Origin: Neolewinella maritima
GTDB taxonomy: Bacteria > Bacteroidota > Bacteroidia > Chitinophagales > Saprospiraceae
DNA: 64,000 bases
Direction: 5' to 3'
Assembly: GCF_923081025.1 (NCBI RefSeq)
Contig: NZ_CAKLPZ010000001.1
Coordinates: 682,001-746,000 of the forward strand
Shown: positions 10,383 to 19,032 of the stretch, piece after piece
How positions within the stretch are numbered: position 1 is the first letter of the stretch
Layout of the letters: each line of letters opens with the position of its first letter
Made by a program: the position numbers and the translations under genes
Notes under the pieces: model-generated
Databases searched by the model: none
Told to the model about the DNA's origin: nothing
What the model saw: the letters and a program-made list of their open reading frames with translations, nothing else

Positions 10383-13300
10383 TTACAACTTAATGAACGG
10401 TCGAACGATCTGTCGCTCGCCCTCGATGACCCGGATCCGGTAAACTCCAGCGGGCAGCGCAGCCACGTGCAACGCGTGCCGTAGCTCATCGCCGGCCTTG
10501 TCGATCCGCAATGTGCTAAGGCTGCGCCCCGTAAGGTCGGTGAGCCGTATGTCTACCGGACCCCGATAATCGCCCGTCAGCACGACGTTGATCCGATCGA
10601 CCACCGGATTGGGATACAGACTCAGCTCGTGCGCAACCGCCGGGGGTGCTTGCTGCACAAACCCCAGTCCACCCATTTCGCGACTGGTGGTACTGCCACA
10701 GTTGGTCGCCGTTTCGCCCGCCCCGGTCGGTGCGGTAGCCGATAGGCTCAGGTATAGCTTATCGAGCTTGGTACCGTCCTCCCGGTAGGCGAAGTCGATG
10801 GTGTTGCCGCCGGCACTCAGCGCCAGGGGTCCATTGGGATATGTATTCCACTGGAAGCCGGCACCCAGCGTGATGCCCGTCCACCATTTGAACCAACTGC
10901 CGCCATTGACGCGTACCCAGTAGGAGTTGTCGGCACCGCTGGCTGCGTCGATGCGGGCGAACAAATGATAGCTACCCGCCTTAGCCGCCTGCACGGCAAA
11001 CCGTACGCGGTTGGCGGGTACATCGGCCGGCGGCGTATTGTAGGTGTTGCCCTGGGGGAAGACCACATAGCTGCCGTTCGAGGCTCCGGCAGCGGCCGCA
11101 GCGGTCCAGCCGCTACCCACGGTGGCACACTCCGCTTCGAGCCAGAAGGAGGTTGGGGCGTTGTTGCAGTTCGGGTCGTTGGGGTTCGCGCAGTCATCCT
11201 CCCCCACCTTGCAGATCTGGATACCCTTCAGGGCGGGGTGTTGTACGCCGTGCAGGAATTCAATGACCAGCATATTGTCCGCCACCACCAGGGTAGCCGA
11301 GCGGGTGAAGGCCCCCTTGGCGCCGGCGATGGCGTAGGGGTCGATATTGTCGAACGCAGGCGGTACGGCCCCCTCGACGGCTACATCGAACACCCGTTGC
11401 CCGGGCTGGGTGATCCCGCTATATAGTTCGGCGAAGAGCAGCGTCACCTGCACTTCGGTGCCGGGGGTGACGGGAAACTCCCACCTCATTTCCGGCGCGG
11501 TGCGCACGTCGTACCGTTCGGTATTAAAGATGCTGGCCGGTGCGGAGCTCGGTACCGTGGCGTCCGTCATGTCAATGGCTCCGGCGTGGGCCGAACCGGA
11601 ATTGCCGTTGTACAGACTATTTCCGGTGGACATGGCGGCCAGAAACGGTGAATTGCCCGTCGTGCCGAACTTGCCTCCGTCCGGGCTCCACCCCAGCGAG
11701 GTATCGTCCGCAGAGGGCTGCGCCGGGCCGCCTACGTTGATGCGGTATAGGGTATTCTCACAGGCGTCCGGCAATTCTACCTGATCCGATGGTTCCACGC
11801 TGAAGGTGACCACGTCCTGAACGAAGCTGGTCGCATCGCTGGGGTTTGTCAGGAATTCTTCGTGAAACTGGTTGGCCGCACGGATCACGACCGTGTTCGT
11901 GCCGGTAGTGATACCGTCGGACGCGTCGAGGTCCCAAAAGGTCTGCCCGATGGCGGAGGCCGTCGATATGCGGTCATCGGTGTCGATATTCGATAGGTCC
12001 GCCGGATTGACGTAGACGTGGAAGTGCTCCGTCAGGTCGTAAAGCATATCCGTAGCCGTCCACTGCACGCGTACGTCGGTGCCCGTCACCGTAGCATTCG
12101 CTACGGGGGCGGCGATCGTAAGCTGGGGCGACGATACCGTGACGGTCACCGCCTCCGAGTCGCTGAGGTTGCCGCTGTCGGTGACGGTAGCGGTGATGGT
12201 TTGACTGCCCGGGGTGACCAGCCGACCGCTGATAGTAGCGCCGATACCGCTCAGGGGGTTCGTCGAAAATTGAATGTCACTGGAGGTCCATTCCAGGCCG
12301 GCAGCCAGGCCGTTTTCCTCCGCGTCGGTCACCGAACCCGCCAGCGTGAGGTTGCTGCCGCGCGTCACACTTGCGTTGGGCCCCGGCGCATCGATGACTA
12401 CGGTGGGTGCCGTGTTGGTGGTCACGGACGTGATCGTGATGGCATCGGACACCGTCGTGGTCGAACCGTTGGACGCCTCCGCCGTCAGAGTATAGGTGCC
12501 GTTGGCATTGGTAATAGTGAATACATAAGGGGCGGTAAGGACCTTGCCGAGACTGGTCGCCCCGTTAAATAGTTCGACTTGGGTGATACCCGCAATATCC
12601 GTAGCCTCTATGTTGACGGTGACGGTACTACCCGCTACGAAGGTCGATCCGTCGGCGGGGGAAGTGATACTCACCTGGGGCGTGGAGCTGCCAGTGCGCT
12701 TTAGTATTTCGATGCCCTTTATGGTAGGGTTCTGCACCCCCTTGATGAAGTCAATATCCAGATTACCATCCGTTACGGTTACGGGGATCGCTTCCACGCC
12801 GGCCGTATTCCACCCGTAGGCCACCGTCTGGTCAAAATCGTCCAGTACCGCTATGCCTTCTATCGATACATCGAAGACCCGCGTACCGGGCGTCTTCGCG
12901 CCGGCCCATGTCTCCGCAAAGAGTAAGTTGACCGTATAGCTGCCATTGTCTACCGGGAAGTCCCATTGCATGTTATTGGGATTTGATGCCGTACTGTACC
13001 GCTCCGTGAAGAACAGTGCGTCGGGATATCCCGTACTATTCGTGCCCGCAAAGGTGGCTCCGTAGGTAACGTCCTGCGCCGGCGGCGTCACCTTATAGTA
13101 CGGCGAGGGAGTGCCCGTGGTGGCGTTGCCGTATGCATTCGTTGCGGCCTGATCTGCGGACCAGTCGGTCGGCTCGGCGTCGATGGCGGCCGTGAGCGCT
13201 CCGCCCGCATTCACCCGGTACACTACGTTTCCGGGGGTGAGCACCTTACTGTTCAGGGTTACGGTAGCGGTGCCGGCAGTACCGTAGGTAATGACTAAAG

Positions 13301-16300
13301 TGGCCGTTTTACCGCTTCCGCTACCGCTGAACCCTACGCCGAGATTAAGACTACCTCCGGGTGGGACTAAGGCAAAGTCGACGGGAGTATCCACGAAAAA
13401 CAATGCGGCGTCCGGGCCGGTGATCGCCAGCTTGGTCACGATCGTGCCGGTGTTGCCTCCCGCACTGATCGCCGTGATACTGGTGGGGCTGTTCGGACTG
13501 ACGTCTACGCTACCCGGCACCTGCAGTTGGCTGGCCGTAAGGGGTGTACCCACTGGCTTGTCCGTGCCGTAGAACTCCATATTCTTCATTTTTCCCCCTC
13601 CGCCCTGGGTATTGGATCCCGCCGCTACGTGAATACCGTCGCCGGAGGCGATCGCCTGGGTACCGTGGCGTTCGGTAAGCAGGTCCGCTTTGGTCGACCA
13701 ATTACCCGTAGCGGGACTGAACGCCTCGGTGGTCTTTACGGCATCGCGTACTGGCTTACCCTGCAAGTCTATGCCGATCTCTCCGCCGATCACGTACAGT
13801 TCATCATTGAGCGTAGCTACCGAGGCCGCCGCCCGGGGCGTAGGCAGGTCGGGTGCGGTAGACCAGGTGCCGGTAGTGAAGTCATAGACATCCACCTCGG
13901 CGATCAGGGGCGCGAAGGTGCCGCCGGGGCCGCCGGATAGGCGTCCGCCCGCCACGTATAGCTTATTGCCCAGTACGGCTGCGTGGAAGTGGTCGCGGTC
14001 GCGGGGTGCGTTGGCTAATACGGTCCAGGTGCCGGTGGCGGGGTCGAATACATCGAACCAGGAAACATACTTTCCATCGTGACCGTCGGTGTTACCGGCG
14101 ATGATATAAAATTTACCGTCGTAGACCACCAAGCCGGCCGATCCCCGTTTGCGGGCAGTCGGAATTTCCGGCCCCCGGATCCATTCGTCTGTAGCCGGAT
14201 TATACGCCCAGACATAATCTGCGGGCACTTCGTTCGGAAAATTATTCGTCTTGAACGCACCGATCACCCAGATCAATCCCTGATACTCCAGGGCCTGGAA
14301 GTGGTTAAACTGTTCCGGCGCGGAGTTAGAGATCTGAGTCCAGGTCTTGGCTTGGTAATCGTACACGTCCAGCGTAGTCGATTTTTCCCGCCCTCCGAAG
14401 AGGTAGAACTTGTCGCCAGCCTGTACGAACGAGCATTCGTGGCGGGCCGTGTAGTTTTCATTATCGGTCTGGTCATTCCAGCTCGCGCCGCCGACCGAAC
14501 CGGTGACCGTCCAGTTGAAGGCATCATTTACCGTAGCGCTGCCGGGTTTGCTTACCGTGACGACCGCATTGTAGGGGCTTCCTACAGCGGCTCCGCCGGC
14601 GATGGTGCCGAAGAGTAGTCCGGTCGTAGGTTCGATCTGGATGCCCTCCGGCAGACCGGTAGCGCTGTACGAGAAGTTCTTGTCGGGGTCCCCGCCGGAG
14701 GCCGATACCGTCAGGTTGATCAGGTCGCCCTCCTGATTGCTTTGATCCGCGATCGGACTCACCGTGACGGGAGTAACTACTTGCCCGCCGCTGGCTAGAA
14801 TCTCTATACCATTGATGAGCGGATTCTCCACTACGTGCCCGAACAGAATATTGAGACTGCCATCCGTGAGGTTGACGGGGTACTCGAGCATGCCACCGTG
14901 CTGGTGACCAAATTGCGCCACCAGGTCGAGATCGTTTTGTACTAATTGTCCCTCAATCAAAATGTCGAATATCCGCTTACCGATCTGCGATGTTCCGGAG
15001 TAGCCATTACTCATATATAGGCGCACCAAGTAATTGCCGTTAGGCAGATCAACGGTCCACTCCATCTCCGGCGCGGCGCCTACGTCATAGCGCTCCTTGG
15101 CAAACAGTGCCTGTGGTACGTAGTCGGGTAGGGAGGTGTGTCGTCCGGTGGTGCTGTGGTTCGAGACCTTGCCGGTATTTACGGCGTAGGTCAGGCCATT
15201 ATGACTGCCGCTCTGCGCTCCGGCACCGAGGCCGCCGATCCAGTCTGGATGAGGTGCATCCGAGGCCGCCAGGGTAGCGCCGTTCGCCCGGATGCGTAGG
15301 ATGGGTACGGGTTTATCCGTCACGGTGACGGTGCACGACTGTTCTACAAACAGACCGCTGTTGTCCGTAGCCCGGATGGTGAGCACGGCGACTTCCGGAG
15401 TGGCCGGGAACGATATGGTCATCACGCCGCCGCTAATGCTCGCTCCGACGGCCGGGTTACTGTTACTTTTGATGGTATACACCAGGTTCTCGTCGCCGGT
15501 ATCGTCTCCGAAGTAATCTCCGAACTCAATGGTCTGATCTACCGCGTTGACCATCGCTTCGATATCCGGAAGGGCTTGCTTCACGTAGGGCTGCGTACTG
15601 TGCACGTAGAGGTAGTCCCAAGTACCTTCTACTTCCTCCCCCGGAGCATTGGATGTGCCGATCAGCCCCACGGCCAGGGGAGTGCTGCTGCTCTGTATAG
15701 CGGCCAGTACACTACCCTGCGCATTGATAGATCCCAGGGTCTGCACCCCTCCGCCGTCCACCGCATACTGTAGGGTGATGATCCCACTGGAGGGCTGTAT
15801 CTGAAAGTATAGAATGATATCCTGGCTCGGAGTAAGGGAGGCAGTGATCGGCGCCTGGGGCGTATCGTTAATCTCCTGACGGGCCTGTAGCATACCACTA
15901 GCGGTCAGGACCAGTTTGATGTAATTATGCTGGGTGCCGTCCCCTATGAATAGGCCCACCTCTGCATTCGGGGGGGCTGAAGTACCGTACAGTTGCAGCT
16001 CCTCCGCGAAGTTGAACAAGCGCCCCTCTACGGTAAACCCGCCGGTAAGCTGATCTACGTTCACACCGTACTGAAAGGCCTTTTCCTGGGTATTGCTGCT
16101 GCCCAGGGCCGTACCGGCCGTCATCTGCATGGTCATGGCACCTACCGCACCGCCGAGGATATCGTTGGGGTGAGGGTCATTTGGGTCGTCGCGCCGGTCA
16201 AGCCAATTCAGCCAGTTGGGGTTGGCCGCGCCGTTATTCATCATACCCGTGAAGCCGAGTCCCAGGTAACCCTTCAGGGTCTGATTATCGGACAGCAGGT

Positions 16301-18320
16301 CGTTGCGCACCGGCAGATTAAAGGCATCGGTGCCACTACTTAGGGGATCGCCCAGTTGGAAGGGGTCACTGGCATCGGGGATATTGTCGTTGTCATCGTC
16401 CGGGTCGTTGAGGTCGGAGACGAGGATCCCTCCCGCCGGCTTGTCAAAATCCTCGGGTTGGTTACCCCCGTTGCAGATGACATCCTCTACCGTTTGATCG
16501 ACTGCTTTATTATCGATCTCATCCTGATTAGTGTAGCCGTCCGCGTCATTGTCTGCTGTTGCGGAGTAGCCAGGATTTCCGGGTAGGACGCAGACCGCGA
16601 AATCCTGGGGTTCCAGCACCTTAATGGTGCTGTTGAAGGTGGCGATCCAGATGGTTCCGGGGAATGGGTCGGTATCGCTGTTACAGGTCACGCCGAGCGG
16701 ATTACCCCCCAGGTTAGAAATAAAGGAGGGGGTCAGCGTCTTGAGGCTACCGTCGGGGTTCAATTCGACCCGGCGTAGCACCCCCCCGTTTTTACCCGCT
16801 AATAGGTCGCCCTTCATTGTGCCTCCGAAGTTGGAGGCGGTATACTCATCTATTCCGTTGGTATTGGTGCCCCAAGTGGCGATGAGTACGTCATTGTCAC
16901 CGTCCGGATTACTGATGCCCGGCCCACGCCAGTCCCCCTCCCGGGGATCGGCCTGACTGAGGGGTACCGGTGGCCAATTGGCGGGTAGCGCTATACCCGG
17001 GTTGGTCGTGTAGCCCGACCCACGGGAGCCATCGGGATCGTAGATGAGGGTGCGGAACACTGAGTTGCTGTTGGCATTCTGCGTGGGGTTGGTAAACAGT
17101 CCCGCTCCGGCCGGATTGGCCCGTATAGGCGTAGGATGCCCACCGTAGAAGCTACCCGGAGTATAATTCTGGATATCGGTGGTGATCAGGGTGAGGTGAT
17201 CGACATTATTTACTTTCTCCCCACCTACCGGACTGGTACTGCCGGGCTCGGAGGGGATGTAATTATTGGTGACCGTACCGTCCATGCCCTCATTGACCGG
17301 TAGCCCTCCCCAACCTCCGTTGGCCCCGTTGTCGGTGCTGTATACCTTGCCGTCTGCCGTGACGACCAGGTCGTACGTATTGCGGAAGCCCCCGGAGAAG
17401 ATCTGCACGGGGCCGCCCTCTACGATCATGGCCTGGTTCAGTCCGTCGTTGCCTCCCCAGGGATCGCCGACGTCACTACCGGTGTAGCCCGGTGCATCGG
17501 GGTCGATAATACCATTCACATTGGCCCGGGTGGGATCGTCCAGCGTAGGTATATCGTAAATGTAGTTGCGGCCGGAATTCGCATCCGTCAGAATAGGTAG
17601 GGCTTCCAACTGGGTCAGATTGACCGATAGGATGGCCGCGGACAGTGCGTACTCGGTGGTCCAGGCAAAGTTATCGGAGGGCGATCCCGCATTGGTATGG
17701 CCACCGGAGCAAACGATCAAATAGTCCGTACCGTTTATAGTAACGAACTCCAGTCCATTAGTGGCATGGTTTTCTTCCGAGCGGGGAAGCCCCCGTACGA
17801 TGTCTACCACCTCCCACATACTGCCCTTCCAGCTTAGTCGGGTGATGACCCCGGAGTTGGTATCCAGGTTTGTATCACCGCCGGGTCCGCCTATTCGGGA
17901 GTCGCTCGATGTGACATAGATCACCGGATTGGCTGCCGTACCCGTGACGGTCAGGCCCGTAGCTTCCCGATCGTTACCTCCACTGGAGCTGCCGTCGTCA
18001 TTGTGGTTGGGAATATTCTTTACGTCCGGTAGTTCCTCGGAGCTTATGACTTCGTAATCGTTGACTCCCTTCCGTTGGATAGAAAAGATATCGATGGTAC
18101 CGTTAATGCCTAGTACGTAGAGCCGGTCGTCGGGACCAAACATCAGGGAGGTACCACTAGATACCCCTCCATTGCCATTGAAGTCGAGGTTGCTTTCTCC
18201 AAAGCTTTGTCCCCGCAGATTGATCGCGATGAACAGCAGTCCGAATAGTACGCCATGACGAATAGCTGATGTGAAGCACGTATAGACCCTGCTGGCGGGA
18301 ATAGGTGATCGTGAGTTCAT
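10383..18320 (-). CDS. Giant T9SS-sorted protein C with propeller, kelch and three malectin domains
   Basis: 2645 residues. Domains in order: long signal peptide (1-38); sugar-dehydrogenase-like propeller (40-567; LPRSEENHATN and GGFRNTYDLVV match the paralogues); Ca-binding thrombospondin-3-like stretch (588-650, DNDADGYTNQDEIDN); jelly-roll/laminin-G-like domain (675-910); cadherin-like domain (917-1007); malectin (1004-1178); putative Ig (1184-1274); kelch-type propeller (1277-1585; repeats such as FYLFGGREKSTTLDVYD); choice-of-anchor-like domain (1590-1697); malectin (1699-1870); three Ig-like domains (1877-2177); malectin (2184-2374); one Cys-bracketed CBM (2387-2540); T9SS type A sorting domain (2561-2645, LSLYPNPVVDRINV ... 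FIKL). Unlike A, B, D and E it lacks the RIEN/PGT and EPxLQ modules, and its malectins are of a different type (LYRINVGGP). It shares the SREMGGLGFVQQAPPA linker with gene D. Likely surface glycan binding, possibly oxidation. Confidence 0.92.
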   Translation of the reverse strand: MNSRSPIPASRVYTCFTSAIRHGVLFGLLFIAINLRGQSFGESNLDFNGNGGVSSGTSLMFGPDDRLYVLGINGTIDIFSIQRKGVNDYEVISSEELPDVKNIPNHNDDGSSSGGNDREATGLTVTGTAANPVIYVTSSDSRIGGPGGDTNLDTNSGVITRLSWKGSMWEVVDIVRGLPRSEENHATNGLEFVTINGTDYLIVCSGGHTNAGSPSDNFAWTTEYALSAAILSVNLTQLEALPILTDANSGRNYIYDIPTLDDPTRANVNGIIDPDAPGYTGSDVGDPWGGNDGLNQAMIVEGGPVQIFSGGFRNTYDLVVTADGKVYSTDNGANGGWGGLPVNEGMDGTVTNNYIPSEPGSTSPVGGEKVNNVDHLTLITTDIQNYTPGSFYGGHPTPIRANPAGAGLFTNPTQNANSNSVFRTLIYDPDGSRGSGYTTNPGIALPANWPPVPLSQADPREGDWRGPGISNPDGDNDVLIATWGTNTNGIDEYTASNFGGTMKGDLLAGKNGGVLRRVELNPDGSLKTLTPSFISNLGGNPLGVTCNSDTDPFPGTIWIATFNSTIKVLEPQDFAVCVLPGNPGYSATADNDADGYTNQDEIDNKAVDQTVEDVICNGGNQPEDFDKPAGGILVSDLNDPDDDNDNIPDASDPFQLGDPLSSGTDAFNLPVRNDLLSDNQTLKGYLGLGFTGMMNNGAANPNWLNWLDRRDDPNDPHPNDILGGAVGAMTMQMTAGTALGSSNTQEKAFQYGVNVDQLTGGFTVEGRLFNFAEELQLYGTSAPPNAEVGLFIGDGTQHNYIKLVLTASGMLQARQEINDTPQAPITASLTPSQDIILYFQIQPSSGIITLQYAVDGGGVQTLGSINAQGSVLAAIQSSSTPLAVGLIGTSNAPGEEVEGTWDYLYVHSTQPYVKQALPDIEAMVNAVDQTIEFGDYFGDDTGDENLVYTIKSNSNPAVGASISGGVMTISFPATPEVAVLTIRATDNSGLFVEQSCTVTVTDKPVPILRIRANGATLAASDAPHPDWIGGLGAGAQSGSHNGLTYAVNTGKVSNHSTTGRHTSLPDYVPQALFAKERYDVGAAPEMEWTVDLPNGNYLVRLYMSNGYSGTSQIGKRIFDILIEGQLVQNDLDLVAQFGHQHGGMLEYPVNLTDGSLNILFGHVVENPLINGIEILASGGQVVTPVTVSPIADQSNQEGDLINLTVSASGGDPDKNFSYSATGLPEGIQIEPTTGLLFGTIAGGAAVGSPYNAVVTVSKPGSATVNDAFNWTVTGSVGGASWNDQTDNENYTARHECSFVQAGDKFYLFGGREKSTTLDVYDYQAKTWTQISNSAPEQFNHFQALEYQGLIWVIGAFKTNNFPNEVPADYVWAYNPATDEWIRGPEIPTARKRGSAGLVVYDGKFYIIAGNTDGHDGKYVSWFDVFDPATGTWTVLANAPRDRDHFHAAVLGNKLYVAGGRLSGGPGGTFAPLIAEVDVYDFTTGTWSTAPDLPTPRAAASVATLNDELYVIGGEIGIDLQGKPVRDAVKTTEAFSPATGNWSTKADLLTERHGTQAIASGDGIHVAAGSNTQGGGGKMKNMEFYGTDKPVGTPLTASQLQVPGSVDVSPNSPTSITAISAGGNTGTIVTKLAITGPDAALFFVDTPVDFALVPPGGSLNLGVGFSGSGSGKTATLVITYGTAGTATVTLNSKVLTPGNVVYRVNAGGALTAAIDAEPTDWSADQAATNAYGNATTGTPSPYYKVTPPAQDVTYGATFAGTNSTGYPDALFFTERYSTASNPNNMQWDFPVDNGSYTVNLLFAETWAGAKTPGTRVFDVSIEGIAVLDDFDQTVAYGWNTAGVEAIPVTVTDGNLDIDFIKGVQNPTIKGIEILKRTGSSTPQVSITSPADGSTFVAGSTVTVNIEATDIAGITQVELFNGATSLGKVLTAPYVFTITNANGTYTLTAEASNGSTTTVSDAITITSVTTNTAPTVVIDAPGPNASVTRGSNLTLAGSVTDAEENGLAAGLEWTSSDIQFSTNPLSGIGATISGRLVTPGSQTITATVTDSGNLSDSEAVTVTVSSPQLTIAAPVANATVTGTDVRVQWTATDMLYDLTEHFHVYVNPADLSNIDTDDRISTASAIGQTFWDLDASDGITTGTNTVVIRAANQFHEEFLTNPSDATSFVQDVVTFSVEPSDQVELPDACENTLYRINVGGPAQPSADDTSLGWSPDGGKFGTTGNSPFLAAMSTGNSLYNGNSGSAHAGAIDMTDATVPSSAPASIFNTERYDVRTAPEMRWEFPVTPGTEVQVTLLFAELYSGITQPGQRVFDVAVEGAVPPAFDNIDPYAIAGAKGAFTRSATLVVADNMLVIEFLHGVQHPALKGIQICKVGEDDCANPNDPNCNNAPTSFWLEAECATVGSGWTAAAAAGASNGSYVVFPQGNTYNTPPADVPANRVRFAVQAAKAGSYHLFARIDAASGADNSYWVRVNGGSWFKWWTGITLGAGFQWNTYPNGPLALSAGGNTIDFAYREDGTKLDKLYLSLSATAPTGAGETATNCGSTTSREMGGLGFVQQAPPAVAHELSLYPNPVVDRINVVLTGDYRGPVDIRLTDLTGRSLSTLRIDKAGDELRHALHVAALPAGVYRIRVIEGERQIVRPFIKL

Positions 18321-18330
18321 AACAGTTGTT

Positions 18331-18345
18331 GTGTTGTTCGAAGTG
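18331..18345 (-). promoter_or_regulatory. Shared leader box CACTTCGAACAACAC, gene C
   Basis: Minus-strand CACTTCGAACAACAC ends 10 bp before the ATG at 18320. It differs from the gene A copy (CACTTGAACAACAC) by one inserted base, so the conserved block is about 14 bp rather than just the octamer. Confidence 0.45.
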
Positions 18346-18969
18346 TGGGCGTATTTGGACGTATGATTTTCTATGGTGAATTGGCAAAAGGCTAAAAACG
18401 CAAGTGGAATCTGATCAGACCCGTCAGGCCAGATCCAGCAGCTTCCCTACCCCTCGGCATGTGTACTGCTTGGAACGGGGAGCGATTGGGAGGACCGATG
18501 GACTAGCGGGATGGGGTAAGCTCGGGCTACCCAATGCGGTAAGCAGTAGGTATACGCCCGGTAAGGCATACCAATCCCGTTGATTCCCAGCGCGTGGAAT
18601 CGAATAAATTTAGCTAGAGGTGAATTTCTTGTGTATAGGCCCAGCTAGATTTGGGCCAGCGTGATTGGGGATTACGTTCAGTTCAATAGTGCGTACACGG
18701 CAACAAGCATAGGCTGCTACCGAAAGGTATTGTAATCTAGTTTTAATGCGTCAATAAAACAAGAAATTTCTCAAGTTTTTGCAAGGCTACGAGTACAAAA
18801 AGCGGCGCGGCGCAGCTGTTATAGGTAGTATCACCCGAATAAATAGGTTGGGCATTACATATAGCTGTTTAGCAAATAGAAACAGGCCTGGGTCAGTCTG
18901 ACCAGTTGCTGTCACGATACATAGTTCGGTATCTAATGTATATGGTATGGTGGATCGGAATACTGAAAT
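18346..18969. other. Long intergenic region between genes D and C
   Basis: No coding sequence recognised. It holds imperfect hairpins at 18549-18572 (GGTATACGCC / GGCATACC) and 18638-18657 (GGCCCA / TGGGCC, 8-nt loop), and an AT-rich stretch around 18725-18780 with a 10-bp palindrome AGAAATTTCT at 18762-18771. The gene C promoter probably lies in this AT-rich part; I could not fix it. Confidence 0.45.
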
Positions 18970-19005
18970 AAAAAACGGGGTCGCGCAAGCATTGCGCGAC
19001 CCCGT
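18970..19005 (-). terminator. Rho-independent terminator of gene D
   Basis: Minus strand: perfect 14-bp stem ACGGGGTCGCGCAA / TTGCGCGACCCCGT with a TGC loop, then TTTTTTATTT. It lies 27 bp downstream of the 6024-residue gene. Confidence 0.9.
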
Positions 19006-19032
19006 GGAAGAGGAGCTAGGTCCGGGGAGTAG

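Noticed and set aside
18321-19032. Small RNA or small protein gene in the gap between genes C and D
   Set aside because: Only weak isolated hairpins and no open frame with plausible start and composition; not enough to call a gene.
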